64,000 nt of DNA from an uncultured Paracoccaceae bacterium (GCA_947493745.1 CANLSM010000004.1:186001-250000), one strand, 5' to 3'; numbered from the stretch's first letter, positions 8,807 through 18,875 are shown. A program made the numbers and translations. The notes: generated from the letters alone by a model not told the origin.

Positions 8807-9769
8807 TTGCAGAACTATCTCGATTTCGAAAAAGGGCTTGCTGAGATTGAGGGGAAGGCGGAGGAGCTTCGTGCACTTGCCCGCCAAAACGAGGAAATGG
8901 ATGTCGAGGCAGAGGCATCCGCGCTCGACGCCAAGGCCGAGATCCTGCTCAGGGAGCTCTATGCAAACCTCACGCCATGGCGAAAATGTCAGGTCGCCCG
9001 ACACGAGAACCGGCCCCACTGCAAGGACTATATCGAGGCGCTGTTTCAGGAATACACGCCGCTGGCAGGTGACCGGAACTTCGCGGATGATCATGCGGTG
9101 ATGGGAGGGCTGGCGCGTTTCAACGACGAAGCCGTGATGGTTATCGGGCATGAGAAGGGCCACGACACCAAGACCCGCATCGAGCGGAATTTCGGCATGG
9201 CACGGCCTGAGGGCTATCGCAAGGCGATCCGGCTGATGGACGTGGCCGACCGGTTCAGTCTGCCGGTGATCACCCTGATTGACACGCCGGGCGCCTATCC
9301 CGGCAAGGGAGCCGAGGAGCGGGGGCAATCCGAGGCGATTGCGCGCTCAACGGAAAAATGCCTCAGCATCGGGGTGCCGCTGGTCTCGGTCATCATCGGT
9401 GAAGGCGGCTCCGGCGGTGCGGTTGCTTTTGCGACAGCCGACAGGCTCGCGATGCTGGAGCATTCGATCTATTCGGTGATCTCGCCGGAGGGTTGCGCAT
9501 CAATCCTGTGGAAGGATTCCGAGAAGATGCGCGAGGCCGCAGAAGCCCTGCGCCTGACCGCACAGGATCTGCACAAGCTCGGGGTTGCGGACCGCATCGT
9601 GCCCGAGAAGATCGGCGGTGCGCAGCGCCACAAGCCCGAGACGATCGAGAGTGTCGGAAACGCAATCGCATCCATGCTCGATGAGCTTGCCGGGAAAGGC
9701 GCCGACGAGTTGCGCAGCGCGCGGCGCAAGAAGTATCTGGATATGGGGGCGAAGGCGCTGGTCGCCTAG
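8807..9769 (+). CDS. accA: Acetyl-CoA carboxylase carboxyltransferase subunit alpha
   Basis: A 320-residue subunit which, with AccD, moves carboxyl from biotin to acetyl-CoA, the first step of fatty acid synthesis. Family signatures include [46 protein letters not shown] and [12 protein letters not shown]. The start is TTG 8807 (M-QNYLDFEK), with GAGGG about 8 bases upstream; no in-frame ATG exists nearby. The stop TAG is part of a CTAG (9766-9769) that also provides the stop of the convergent DUF6614 gene. Confidence 0.96.
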   Translation: MQNYLDFEKGLAEIEGKAEELRALARQNEEMDVEAEASALDAKAEILLRELYANLTPWRKCQVARHENRPHCKDYIEALFQEYTPLAGDRNFADDHAVMGGLARFNDEAVMVIGHEKGHDTKTRIERNFGMARPEGYRKAIRLMDVADRFSLPVITLIDTPGAYPGKGAEERGQSEAIARSTEKCLSIGVPLVSVIIGEGGSGGAVAFATADRLAMLEHSIYSVISPEGCASILWKDSEKMREAAEALRLTAQDLHKLGVADRIVPEKIGGAQRHKPETIESVGNAIASMLDELAGKGADELRSARRKKYLDMGAKALVA

Positions 9770-10116
9770 ATCAGCGCGGCCCGCTCCACCCGCTCGGGGT
9801 CCGGGAACGGGCGGTAAAGACCGAAATCCCCGACCTCGATCATCGTATGAAGCTGGGTGTAGAGCCGCTCCGCCTCTTCCGAACGGGACCGGGCGGAGTA
9901 AAACGCGTCATCGAGTTGCGCCAGATCCTTCACCTCGATCTCAAGCAGGAAATCACGGTAGATGTCGGAGGCGAGACCCAGCTTGCGGCGATAAAGACGC
10001 CACTCGCCGATTGCACCGCGTTCCGACAGGTACGCCATCCATTGATCGAGCGCCTGCGAAAAACCCAGGGCACGGGCATCGTCCTTGAGGTCGATCTGAC
10101 AGCAGTAGAGATCCAT
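9766..10116 (-). CDS. DUF6614 family protein
   Basis: A 116-residue soluble protein of unknown function starting [17 protein letters not shown] and rich in acidic residues; it resembles proteins carried by many Rhodobacteraceae under DUF6614. AAGGAG lies 7-8 bases before ATG 10116. It is the last gene of the ftsE-ftsX-plsC run and shares its stop region with accA on the other strand. No catalytic motif is visible. Confidence 0.7.
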   Translation of the reverse strand: MDLYCCQIDLKDDARALGFSQALDQWMAYLSERGAIGEWRLYRRKLGLASDIYRDFLLEIEVKDLAQLDDAFYSARSRSEEAERLYTQLHTMIEVGDFGLYRPFPDPERVERAALI

Positions 10117-10175
10117 CGGGTCCGCTCCTTCATGCGACTCGATCCCTATCTGTCCGAAATTTGATAAAGAAAGCG

Positions 10176-10892
10176 TTAGGCCTTGAACCCGATCTCGGCC
10201 ATCAGCGCATCTGACGCGGTCTCCACACGCTCTTTCAGGGTCGCCATGAATTCGTCGAGTTCCATCCCCGGCGGGATCGGTTCCAGATATTCCAGCACCG
10301 CAAGTCCGGGTTTGCGCAGCCGCGACCGCCGCCCCCAAAGTACGCCGACATTGGTCGCGGCAGGCACGCAGGGCACACCCATCCGCTGATAGATCACACC
10401 TGCCCCGATCTTGTAGGGCAGATCCTGACCCGGCAGCGTGCGCGTGCCTTGCGGATAGATGCAAAGCTGACCGAAATCATCCGCCGACTTGGCCACATCC
10501 GACATCATCTTCTTCACGGACCCGCCCTTGCCTCTGCGCGAGACCGGTGTCGAGCCGATGCGCATCCCGTAAAGCCCGATGACCGGCGCCCATTTCAGCT
10601 CCTTTTTCATCACGTAACGCACCCGTGGCAGAGCATGCATATGCATCATCACGTCGAGGAACGACTGGTGTTTGGAGCAGATCAGAACCTCGCCTTGAGG
10701 GACCTCGCCCCTGATCTCCACGCGGATGCCGCAGATCACCCTGAGCAGCCAGAAAACGATGCGACAATAGAGTTTGCAGGTCCAATAGGCACCGCCGCGC
10801 GACCAGATCGCCAGCGGCGCACAGAGGATGCCGAGGATCGGCATCAGGGCGTACATCAGCAGATCGAAAATCAGAGAGCGGATCAGGATCAT
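10176..10892 (-). CDS. plsC: 1-acyl-sn-glycerol-3-phosphate acyltransferase
   Basis: A 238-residue membrane-bound enzyme that acylates lysophosphatidic acid to phosphatidic acid in phospholipid synthesis. The catalytic H(x)4D motif is in CSKHQSFLDVMM and the acceptor-binding motif is YPQGTRT in place of the usual FPEGTR. A hydrophobic N-terminus (LIFDLLMYALMPILGILCAP) anchors it in the inner membrane. It starts 9 bases after ftsX on the same strand; this coupling to the division genes is seen in related genomes. Confidence 0.92.
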   Translation of the reverse strand: MILIRSLIFDLLMYALMPILGILCAPLAIWSRGGAYWTCKLYCRIVFWLLRVICGIRVEIRGEVPQGEVLICSKHQSFLDVMMHMHALPRVRYVMKKELKWAPVIGLYGMRIGSTPVSRRGKGGSVKKMMSDVAKSADDFGQLCIYPQGTRTLPGQDLPYKIGAGVIYQRMGVPCVPAATNVGVLWGRRSRLRKPGLAVLEYLEPIPPGMELDEFMATLKERVETASDALMAEIGFKA

Positions 10893-10901
10893 CGTCAGTC
10901 C

Positions 10902-11780
10902 TCAGGTCAATTCGGTCAGCATATGGTTTGCTGTGGCCCGTGTCGCGGCAAAAGACGCGATCATCGCGACGAACGGAATTGTCGGAAGAATGGCCCAGCC
11001 CCATCCTGTCGGAGCGAGCGCGACACTGCCCTCGGGCAGGATCAGCAACAGCGCCGCGCCTGCCATGGTTCCGATCAACGCCCCCAGCCCGACCCTGAGC
11101 GTGATCCGGCGAACGAAGGCTTTGCGGATATATCCGTGGGTGGCCCCGATCAGGCGCAACGTCTCGATCACCCCTCGATTGGCGGCCAGCGCCGCGCTTG
11201 CCGCCAGCATCACCAGGACCGACTGTGCCAGAAGGCTCAGCGCGACGGCTACACCCCCGAGATTGCGCACCGACACCGCCGTTTCGATCAAAGGGTCACG
11301 CCACGCGCCGTGGTTTTCAAAGGTGGCACCGGGGACCTCGGCCGCGAGGCGGGCAACAAGGGCCGCTCGGTTGGCTTCCGTCATCTCATCCTTCAGGGTG
11401 ATCATCCGCGCGGGCGGCAGAGCCGTTTCCGGGAAAGCCGCCCCGAGCCACGGTGCCAGCAAATCAGCCTGCGCCGCCATATCGAGATGCTCGGCATTGC
11501 GTGCGCCCGGCACGGTCGCCAGAATGTCGAGTGTGACCGCGATGGCCCGCTCCAGTTCCTCACCCTCACCCATCAGCCGGATCGTGGTCGATGTTTCGAG
11601 AGTGGCCTTCCAGCCCGCACCCAGTATCGCCGCCGCAAGCGCCGCGCTCAGGGCCAGAACGGCGAGAAACGCCATCGCCGCCGAGGCGACCAGGGTCAGC
11701 CGTGCCGTCCGGTTGTTGGTCGGCACGACCCTGTCGGACACCCGTGTGGAGGTCAGTTCCGATGCGATCCGGCCGATCAC
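10902..11780 (-). CDS. ftsX: Cell division ABC transporter permease FtsX
   Basis: A 292-residue integral membrane protein with one N-terminal membrane segment (about 28-52), a periplasmic domain (about 55-165) and three C-terminal segments, the FtsX layout. With FtsE it makes the ATP-driven complex that activates septal peptidoglycan hydrolases. The ATG lies inside the end of ftsE (4-base overlap), indicating translational coupling. The C-terminal cytoplasmic loop sequence IETLRLIGATHGYIRKAF is the usual coupling helix seen by FtsE. Confidence 0.92.
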   Translation of the reverse strand: MIGRIASELTSTRVSDRVVPTNNRTARLTLVASAAMAFLAVLALSAALAAAILGAGWKATLETSTTIRLMGEGEELERAIAVTLDILATVPGARNAEHLDMAAQADLLAPWLGAAFPETALPPARMITLKDEMTEANRAALVARLAAEVPGATFENHGAWRDPLIETAVSVRNLGGVAVALSLLAQSVLVMLAASAALAANRGVIETLRLIGATHGYIRKAFVRRITLRVGLGALIGTMAGAALLLILPEGSVALAPTGWGWAILPTIPFVAMIASFAATRATANHMLTELT

Positions 11781-12454
11781 AGCTCGGCCCCCGCCACCTG
11801 CATATGCCCGCCGACCAGACGCAGAACACGGGCGCGCACGTCCTCCTTGACCTGCCGGATCAGCGCCATGTCATGGGTTGCAACCAGAATGGTCCGGCCC
11901 ATCTGGTTCAACTCGATCAGAAGTCGCATCAGACGTTCGCCCATTTCACTGTCCACATTGCCGGTCGGCTCGTCGGCCAGCAGAATGTCCGGCGACAGGA
12001 TCACGGCGCGCGCCAAAGCCGCCCGCTGGCGCTCGCCGCCCGACAACTCGGGCGGCAACGCCTTGGCTCGGTGGTCGAGCGCCACCCAGTCCAGAAGCGC
12101 ATCCCGGTTGCCCAGATTATGGGCCGACATCCGGCCCGAGACCTCCAGAGGCAGGGCGATGTTGTCAGCGATACTGAGGTGATCGAGAAACCGGCAATCC
12201 TGATGCACCACACCGATCCGGCGGCGCAGATGCGCGACCTGATCGGCATCGGCGGTCCGGCTGTCCTCGCCAAAAACATGCACCGCGCCCCGTGTCGGTT
12301 TGAGCGCAAGATAGCAGAGTTTCAGCAGCGTGGTCTTGCCCGATCCCGATGGCCCGGTCAGAAAATGAAAGGAGCCCGGCGCAAGTTCAAAGGACAGATC
12401 CGACAGGATCTGCCCGTCGCCATAGTCAAAGCCTGCCTGCTCGAATGTGATCAC
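11777..12454 (-). CDS. ftsE: Cell division ATP-binding protein FtsE
   Basis: A 225-residue ABC ATPase. Walker A GPSGSGKTT (34-42), signature LSGGERQRAALARA, Walker B ILLADEPTGNVD and the H-switch in VATHDM are intact. It pairs with FtsX for septum-linked control of peptidoglycan hydrolases. First gene of the run ftsE-ftsX-plsC-DUF6614; it diverges from the zinc-ribbon gene with about 160 bases between start codons. Confidence 0.95.
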   Translation of the reverse strand: MITFEQAGFDYGDGQILSDLSFELAPGSFHFLTGPSGSGKTTLLKLCYLALKPTRGAVHVFGEDSRTADADQVAHLRRRIGVVHQDCRFLDHLSIADNIALPLEVSGRMSAHNLGNRDALLDWVALDHRAKALPPELSGGERQRAALARAVILSPDILLADEPTGNVDSEMGERLMRLLIELNQMGRTILVATHDMALIRQVKEDVRARVLRLVGGHMQVAGAEL

Positions 12455-12613
12455 TTTCGCGGACCCACGTTGTTTTGGTTGCGTGCCTTTTGCACGACAC
12501 AGTGGACGATCTCAACCTAGAAGCATCCCTTGCATGACAGGTCTGAATTGATACAAGTATTGAAAACAACGTCGGAGAGGTGCGGCCTCCCGCCGGAATG
12601 TGAGGGAAAGTCG

Positions 12614-13492
12614 ATGCGTCTGGTCTGCCCAAACTGCGCCTCCGAGTATGAGGTTGATGCGGAAATGATCCCGCCTGAAGGGCGCGACGTTCAATGTGCA
12701 AACTGCGAAAACGTCTGGTTTCAGGAACCCGAGCCGGAGAAGCCCACGCCGCTGATGCTGGACCGTGCCTATCAGGCCGAGAGCGCACCTCAGGATGCGC
12801 CGATTTCCGCCGATACCGCCCCGGATATGGGGATGGTTCCGCCTGCACCGAGCACCGAGGAGGAGGAGCGCGAACAGCTTCGCTCCGCCGTGCGCGAGGA
12901 ACTGGCGATCCAGGAAAAGGACGAGGCGGGCGCAACGACCGACTCCGTTGCCGAAGCCGATGGCAAGACCGCACCCGATGCAAAGGGCGAGGCGGCAGAA
13001 GACAAGAAGACCGATGACGGCAAGGACGACGACACGGTTCTGAGCAGCCTCAGAACGCAACTTGCCGAAGCAAAGAAGGATTTCAACTTCTCCGACGATC
13101 AGGTCGCCAAGTCGCAGAAACGCAGCGTGGTGGCAGCCGCGGCATCAGCCGGTATCGATGCCAGTTCGCCGACCCGCGCCGAAGAGGCCGTGACCGAACG
13201 CAAAAAGACCCATGAGCGTCCCAAAACCCTGATGCAGGCCATCGAGGAGGAAAGCGGTCCGATCTACAGACCCCGCCGGAAACTCCGCGGGTTCCTGACG
13301 ATTGTCGTGCTCGCGCTGATTGCCCTGGGTGTCTACTCCTTCGCTCCGCAGATCTCCGAGGCCTATCCGGCGGCTGATCCCTATCTCAGGCAATATGTCG
13401 GGTTGGTCGATCAGGGCCGCGCCAGCGTGGAAGCGCTCTATGACAAAGCGACGATGATGGTCTCCGAACAGATGCAGGAAAGTCAGGAATAG
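12614..13492 (+). CDS. Zinc-ribbon, single-pass membrane protein (MJ0042-type finger)
   Basis: A 292-residue protein. The N-terminus holds a CxxC...CxxC zinc ribbon (Cys5, Cys8, Cys28, Cys31) of the MJ0042 type. The middle (about 40-225) is low-complexity, Glu/Lys/Ala-rich and probably disordered. One membrane segment follows at about 226-246 (GFLTIVVLALIALGVYSF), then a short tail. The frame extends 28 residues upstream, but MRLVCPNC is the family start and has GAGGGAAAG just before it, so ATG 12614 is chosen. It diverges from ftsE; a link to cell division is suggested by position only. Function unknown. Confidence 0.8.
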   Translation: MRLVCPNCASEYEVDAEMIPPEGRDVQCANCENVWFQEPEPEKPTPLMLDRAYQAESAPQDAPISADTAPDMGMVPPAPSTEEEEREQLRSAVREELAIQEKDEAGATTDSVAEADGKTAPDAKGEAAEDKKTDDGKDDDTVLSSLRTQLAEAKKDFNFSDDQVAKSQKRSVVAAAASAGIDASSPTRAEEAVTERKKTHERPKTLMQAIEEESGPIYRPRRKLRGFLTIVVLALIALGVYSFAPQISEAYPAADPYLRQYVGLVDQGRASVEALYDKATMMVSEQMQESQE

Positions 13493-13495
13493 GTC

Positions 13496-14607
13496 TCAGC
13501 CCCGCCGACCGGGCCGCCTTGAGAACCGTGTTTCGACAAACCGGTATGTGAACGCCGCCAGACCGGTGCTGCTGACCAGCGTAATCACGATGGCCACGCC
13601 CGGAGAGAATGCCGCTACGCTCAGCGTCACGATCGGAAAGTGCCAAAGTAAATCCCGTAGGACCATGTCCCGATCGTGGAAATGACGCGACTGCCAAGCG
13701 CGATACGGATCACCGCCACCGGACGACCAACAATCGTCCAGATAAGAGCGGCAGTCGCCATCTCCGTCAGGCTCATCCAGAGTGAGTTTTGAACAAGGGT
13801 TTCGTTTGGATGGGTAAAACCGAAGAGGATGAGGGCCAGTGCCGCAGGCCCAAGGGGGCGTGTCCATGGTGATCCCTTGCAGGGCGGCATGATCGCGACA
13901 CTCATCCCAAGGATCATTCCGCTGATCTGCCAGACCGGGTGCAAGCTGTGGATGACCGAAACCCCGGGCAATCCAAAATAGTACAAGCGTGACAGTGACA
14001 AACTGCCATAGACAATCATGAGAAATATCAGAAGGCTGCCGGCCCTGAGCCTGCGGGTTGCAAGGCCAAAGAGCGGCAGCGCGAGGTAGAACTGGAACTC
14101 CAGGGAAAGGGTCCAGGTGTGCAGGAACCATTGTGGCGGGTGCCCCCAGATCGTTGTCAGATTGCTGACATAGAGCAGCACGGGAACCACTTCGATCATC
14201 GGATCAATCCGGTATCCGGCTGCCACGAGGCACACCGCATAGGCCGTGGTCACGGCAAAGAGCAAAGGGAACAGCCGACGGACCCGGTTCAGCACAAAGC
14301 GACGGATGGTCGGAAGGTCAAGCTCTGCCCGTTTTGCCAGAACGGCGCGCCCCATCAGATAGCCGGTGATGACGGAGAAGACATCAACGCCCTGTGTTCC
14401 GCTGGGAATAAGCGCCACCGGTAGGTGAAACAAAACCACAGCTATGGACGCGACTGCGCGCAGCCCGTCCAGCTCCGGCGAATAGGCCATCCGAGGCGGC
14501 GCATGCTCAATGGCCACTTCCGGTTTCACTACGGTTCCGAGGTCAAAGATCGCGCCGCGAAAAGGCTGTCCGATGCGCCGGGCGTCTGCAATTCTGTGAG
14601 TGGGCAT
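13496..14607 (-). pseudogene. Acyltransferase-3 family membrane protein, broken by a frameshift
   Basis: Reading 14607 down to about 13650 gives an OafA/ExoZ-like O-acyltransferase: LDGLRAVASIAVVLFH with the catalytic His, GVDVFSVITGYLMGR, then about eight membrane segments. The frame ends IYFGTFRS-stop, while the next frame continues without gap as LLWHFPIVTLSVAAF and runs to ETRFSRRPG at 13496, the normal family C-terminus. One missing base around 13645-13650 (TACTTTGG on the gene strand) restores IY-x-WHFPIVTL. Such proteins acylate sugars of lipopolysaccharide, exopolysaccharide or peptidoglycan. The start is uncertain: ATG 14490 fits the family better than the distal one at 14607. Either a recent pseudogene or a base-call error. 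Confidence 0.8.
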
Positions 14608-14931
14608 TGCCTCCGCACGGGCGCCCGCTTCGGTTTTTCAGATTCCATGGCTCGATCCACTGCTCAGCGGACATTTGCCTGACAAGCGAGGTCTACTCAC
14701 CCTTTCCTTCGCAAAACAGATGGCGCCCCGACAGGTCACGTTGCTCACCTTCAATGGCGCGAATGTGGTCAGTGACAGTTTCCCTGGACGTGAGCGGCCC
14801 GAGGCGGATCAGCCTCCGAGGCCCATCAGCACGACCCAAGTTGTCCGATCCGGTCGTACCTTGGCGGTTTCGGCCTGAGAGGAGTGCAAGGAATACCAAA
14901 CGGATCTGCCGGAAAGCCGCGTAGCTCTGCC
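14608..14931. other. Intergenic stretch without a convincing gene
   Basis: About 320 bases between the TIGR02302 gene and the broken acyltransferase gene, both on the minus strand. The only suggestive thing is a minus-strand frame (14693-14899) containing RLIRLGPLTSRETVTDHI, which faintly recalls a SPOR repeat, but it has no family-like start and no supporting context. It may be a decayed gene remnant. Confidence 0.4.
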
Positions 14932-17559
14932 TCAGAACCGGTCCAGCAAACGTTTCAGATAGTCCAGTTCTTCGGGCAGACGCTGTTGCTCGGAGGAGCG
15001 GCGGCGGATCTCATCCGTCAGTTCCTTCGATCGGGCGAACGGATTGCCGATGCCGTCGAGAAGCCGGTCATCATTGTCCATTGCACCGCGATTGCCGCTC
15101 GGGCGGCCAAGTGGATCCCGATCGTTGCGGGTGAACCCCTCACTCGCATCCGTTCCGCCCTGCCCTTCATTGCGCTGCGCCTGCTGCATCTCCTCATTGA
15201 GGCCCTGCATACCATCGCGCAAACGGTCTAGCGCCTCGGCCTGCTCGTCCAGCGCTTCGGACAGATCACCGCTTTGCAGGTTGTCCCGCGCGGCTTCCAT
15301 GTTCCGCTCGGCCTCACGCAGGGCCCGCCTTGCCTCCTGGCCCTCGTCGGTACCGGCACCCGGCAGGCGACCACGCAAATCGTTGAGAAGCCGCCTCAGC
15401 GCTTCCTGCCGCTGGGACAACGGTCCGCCCCGCTGATTGCCAGTCTGACCGGTCTGGCCGGGGCGATTGCCCGCGTTCGGGCCATCACCTGGGCGCGGCT
15501 GGCCGTTGGGTGACTGCTGGCTCTCGCCCTGTTGCTGGCCCTGGCCCTGCTGCTGGCCGGGCTGCTCACCGGGCTGCGGTTGACCCTGACCCTGGCGCTG
15601 CTGACGGAACTGCTCCTGCAACTCCTGAAAGGACTCGTCGGCAAGGTCCTGCTGCTGACGCAACGTATCCTGCAACTCCTGCATCAGTTGCTGACCCTGC
15701 TGGCCTTCCTGACCCTGATTGCCCTGCTGCGCCTGCATCTGCAGGTTTTCCAGCATCTGCTGAAGCTGTTGCAGAAGCGCCATCGCTTCTTCCTGACGGC
15801 CCTCTTCGGAGAGTTCCTGGATCCGGTCCAGCATCTCCTGAAGTATATCGGCAGACAACGGATCGCCCTGCTGCTCGCTGAACTCCTGCGGATTTTCAAG
15901 CGCCTGCTCGGCGAGTTGCTGCATGTAGTCCTGCATCGCCTGGCGCAGTTCTTCGGTCAGTTCGGCAATCTCCTCGTCGGTCGCGCCGTTCTCCAGCGCT
16001 TCTGCAAGACGCTCCTGCGCACGGCGCAGCCGCTCGGCCGCATCGGAAAGCGACCCGTCCTCGATCAGAAGGGCCGCCTGCCAGAGAACCTCGGCCACAT
16101 CCTCGATTTCTGCCTTGGTCAATTCGTCTTCACGGGCATAGCCCAAACGCCGCAACGCGGTGCGAACCATCAGATAGGCGCTCATGTTGTCAAAGACATC
16201 CTCTGGCGCATGGGTCGCTGCGCGCAACATCTGATCAACGCGCGCCGCATTCTCCGGCGACCAGAGCAGATCGCGACGCTGCTCGATCACGGCTGCTGCC
16301 ATCGGGTCGAAGAAACGACGTCCCGGCAGGATAATCTCCTCGACCGGGGACGAGCCCGACTGATCGGCGGCATCACGCGCATGAAGCTCCAGCGTGACGG
16401 GCATACCGGCCCAAGGATGCTTGATATAGTCTTCCAGAAGGGTCTCGGTAAACTCCTCGGTTCCGCCCGAGAACGGCAGCGGCAGGTCGAACTCGATCAC
16501 CGGATAGTCCACAGGCTCCACCGCCTGTCCGTAGCGCCGGTCGATCTGATCCATGTTCAGGCCGATCTCTCCCCAGGCATGGGTCACGCCATAGTCGTCA
16601 CTGGCGCGGAAGGTCAGCTCCATCGCGCCCGAGACCGCGCGGGTTACTTCCTCTTCCAGTCCGATGTCCGGTGGAAGATCCTCGACGACCTCGAAGGTCC
16701 AGATACCGACCTCCTCCTCGCCTTCGCGCAGGGTCATCGCGCCCGAGCGCTGCACCGGGAACTCGGCGCTCTGAATTCCGGTTGCAATCTCCGACAGGGT
16801 CGCCTCCCCGTCAGCCGAAAGCGTTTCGCTCAAGGAAAACTCCGCTTCGGACCCATAGGTGCGGAAGGTAACGAGACTGTTGATGGGTACATCAAGGACC
16901 GTATCGGTCGCAGCCTCCGTCAGATAAATCGTCGGGCGACCCGTATAGCCGGGCGGGCTGACCCAGACCTCAAAGCTCGGGCCCGCCGCAATCATCTGCT
17001 CGGACGGTTTGTCGAGTGAGGCCGTCAGACCATCTGTCACCGACCCGCGCGCAAAGAGCACCGCCGCAATCAATGCGACAAGCGCAATCAGCCGCAATCC
17101 CCAAGGATCGCGTCCGGCAAGCCGCAAATCAGGCCGGGCTGTCTTCGCGGCCCGCGATGCCTCCAGCATCCTGTCCACATGCGCATGCCACACAGCGCGG
17201 GAGGCCGGATCGGAGGCACCGATTGCCTGTGTGTCCTCGATGGCCGCGAGCGGGCGTCCGGGCAGGCGACTGTCCATGCGATTGACCGCATCGCTGCGTC
17301 CCGGGGTGCGGAACTGGCGTATGCCGCGCACCACGAACCAGATCACACCGATCAAGGCCGCAACGACGACCCCGATGGTCACATTGGGATGCCAGCCCTC
17401 CAGCACCCCGAAGGCCAGAACCGCCCACAAACCGAAGAGAATGGTCCAGACAGGCCAGAATGCCTGCGCGAACGCTTCCAGCCCAAGAGCTGCGCGCGTG
17501 GCCGTTATCCGGCGCTCCAGCGTCCGGTTCTTGGGTCGAAAATCCTTGCCTGAGGCCAA
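14932..17559 (-). CDS. TIGR02302 (DUF4175) family membrane protein
   Basis: An 875-residue protein of a family widespread in alphaproteobacteria. Two membrane segments near residues 35-85 and one near 165-182 anchor it; a large extracytoplasmic part follows. From about residue 500 to 790 it is dominated by Gln, Glu, Gly and Ala, including Gln-rich runs such as QQGNQGQEGQQGQQ, likely coiled coil or disordered. The C-terminus ELDYLKRLLDRF is the usual family end. It lies downstream of lysA on the same strand with about 40 bases between. No activity is known. Confidence 0.88.
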   Translation of the reverse strand: MASGKDFRPKNRTLERRITATRAALGLEAFAQAFWPVWTILFGLWAVLAFGVLEGWHPNVTIGVVVAALIGVIWFVVRGIRQFRTPGRSDAVNRMDSRLPGRPLAAIEDTQAIGASDPASRAVWHAHVDRMLEASRAAKTARPDLRLAGRDPWGLRLIALVALIAAVLFARGSVTDGLTASLDKPSEQMIAAGPSFEVWVSPPGYTGRPTIYLTEAATDTVLDVPINSLVTFRTYGSEAEFSLSETLSADGEATLSEIATGIQSAEFPVQRSGAMTLREGEEEVGIWTFEVVEDLPPDIGLEEEVTRAVSGAMELTFRASDDYGVTHAWGEIGLNMDQIDRRYGQAVEPVDYPVIEFDLPLPFSGGTEEFTETLLEDYIKHPWAGMPVTLELHARDAADQSGSSPVEEIILPGRRFFDPMAAAVIEQRRDLLWSPENAARVDQMLRAATHAPEDVFDNMSAYLMVRTALRRLGYAREDELTKAEIEDVAEVLWQAALLIEDGSLSDAAERLRRAQERLAEALENGATDEEIAELTEELRQAMQDYMQQLAEQALENPQEFSEQQGDPLSADILQEMLDRIQELSEEGRQEEAMALLQQLQQMLENLQMQAQQGNQGQEGQQGQQLMQELQDTLRQQQDLADESFQELQEQFRQQRQGQGQPQPGEQPGQQQGQGQQQGESQQSPNGQPRPGDGPNAGNRPGQTGQTGNQRGGPLSQRQEALRRLLNDLRGRLPGAGTDEGQEARRALREAERNMEAARDNLQSGDLSEALDEQAEALDRLRDGMQGLNEEMQQAQRNEGQGGTDASEGFTRNDRDPLGRPSGNRGAMDNDDRLLDGIGNPFARSKELTDEIRRRSSEQQRLPEELDYLKRLLDRF

Positions 17560-17600
17560 TCTATGCTCCGAGCGGAACGGAGCTCATCTGCGAGCCGCGC

Positions 17601-18869
17601 TCAATCCATCCATTCAGGTATGATATCGCGCGAAAGCATTTCGTCAAAGGTCGGTCTTGCCCGAACCACGGCAAATTGATCACGATCCACCAGAACTTCG
17701 GGGATTAAGGGGCGCGAATTGTACTCCGAGGCCATAACGGCACCATAGGCACCGGCTGAGCGGAAGGCGACGAGTTCACCCGCACCGACCTCCGGCATGG
17801 CGCGCTCCTTGGCAAACGTGTCGCCGCTTTCACAGACCGGGCCGACGATATCGTACTGAACCGGCTCCGCGCCGGGTTCGGGCTCGCGCACCGGGATGAT
17901 GTCATGCCAGGCGTCATACATCGCGGGCCGGATCAGATCATTCATCGCCCCATCGAGGATCAGGAACCGCCGCCCCTCGCCTTCCTTCACATAGATGACA
18001 CGCGAGACCATCAGCCCGGCATTGCCCGCGATCAGCCGCCCCGGCTCGATCTCGATCTCGCATCCCAGATCGCCGACCGTGCTGCGCACCACCTCGCCGT
18101 AGTCGAACGGCAGTGGTGGTGCCTGATTTGAGTGCTGGTAGGGAATGCCCAGCCCGCCACCCAGATCGAGCCGCCGGATCTCATGTCCGTCAGCGCGCAG
18201 CACATGGGTCAGTTCAGCCACTTTCTCAAACGCACTGCGATAGGGTTCCAGCTCGGTCAGTTGCGAGCCGATATGCACATCAATTCCAACGACCCTGATC
18301 CCCGGAAGTGACGCGGCCTGTGCATAGACCGCACGCGCCCGCGAAATCGGAATGCCGAACTTGTTCTCCGACTTGCCGGTCGCGATCTTGGCATGCGTCT
18401 TCGCATCCACATCCGGATTTACCCGCACGGTGATCGGCACGGTCTTGCCCAGACGGTTTGCGACCTCGCTCAGAAGCAGCAGCTCCGGCTCGCTCTCGAC
18501 GTTGAATTGCCTTATGCCGCCCTCGATGGCGAGGACCATCTCCTCCTCGGTCTTGCCGATGCCCGAGAAAACGATCTTCTCGCCCGGCACGCCTGCCGCC
18601 TTGGCGCGCAGATATTCACCGCCCGAGACCACATCCATGCCGGCCCCAAGTCCCGCAAGAACCTTCAGAACCGCAAGATTGGAATTGGCCTTCATCGCAT
18701 AGCAGACCAGGTGATCGAGCCCGTCGAGCGCCTCATCGAAAATCTGGAAATGTCGGGTCAGCGTGGCCGTCGAATAGACATAAAACGGTGTGCCGACAGC
18801 GGTCGCGACCTCCGCGATGGCCACATCCTCGGCATGCAGCGCGCCGCCTGTATAGTGAAAATGATCCAT
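17601..18869 (-). CDS. lysA: Diaminopimelate decarboxylase
   Basis: A 422-residue fold-type III PLP enzyme that converts meso-diaminopimelate to L-lysine. The PLP lysine is in VCYAMKANSN; other signatures are DVHIGSQ, DLGGGLGIPY, EPGRLIAGNAG and the dimer-interface active-site CESGDTFAKER. It follows the DUF2834 gene by 6 bases in the order argH - LptM-like lipoprotein - DUF2834 - lysA. The companion dapB, dapD and dapE genes are elsewhere in the window. Confidence 0.97.
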   Translation of the reverse strand: MDHFHYTGGALHAEDVAIAEVATAVGTPFYVYSTATLTRHFQIFDEALDGLDHLVCYAMKANSNLAVLKVLAGLGAGMDVVSGGEYLRAKAAGVPGEKIVFSGIGKTEEEMVLAIEGGIRQFNVESEPELLLLSEVANRLGKTVPITVRVNPDVDAKTHAKIATGKSENKFGIPISRARAVYAQAASLPGIRVVGIDVHIGSQLTELEPYRSAFEKVAELTHVLRADGHEIRRLDLGGGLGIPYQHSNQAPPLPFDYGEVVRSTVGDLGCEIEIEPGRLIAGNAGLMVSRVIYVKEGEGRRFLILDGAMNDLIRPAMYDAWHDIIPVREPEPGAEPVQYDIVGPVCESGDTFAKERAMPEVGAGELVAFRSAGAYGAVMASEYNSRPLIPEVLVDRDQFAVVRARPTFDEMLSRDIIPEWMD

Positions 18870-18875
18870 CCGATC

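Noticed and set aside
9766-9769. CTAG shared by the stops of two convergent genes
   Set aside because: Neat, but convergent genes often touch; no functional meaning can be drawn.
10449-12182. A 577-codon open frame on the plus strand
   Set aside because: It is antisense to plsC, ftsX and ftsE, all of which have intact family motifs; composition is Arg/His/Gln-rich as expected for a shadow of high-GC genes.
14693-14899. A possible SPOR-like fragment on the minus strand
   Set aside because: Only one short stretch resembles the fold, with no proper start or supporting neighbour.
15532-17019. A 495-codon plus-strand frame with a Leu-rich start
   Set aside because: Antisense to the Gln-rich part of the TIGR02302 gene; CTG runs are the complement of CAG codons.
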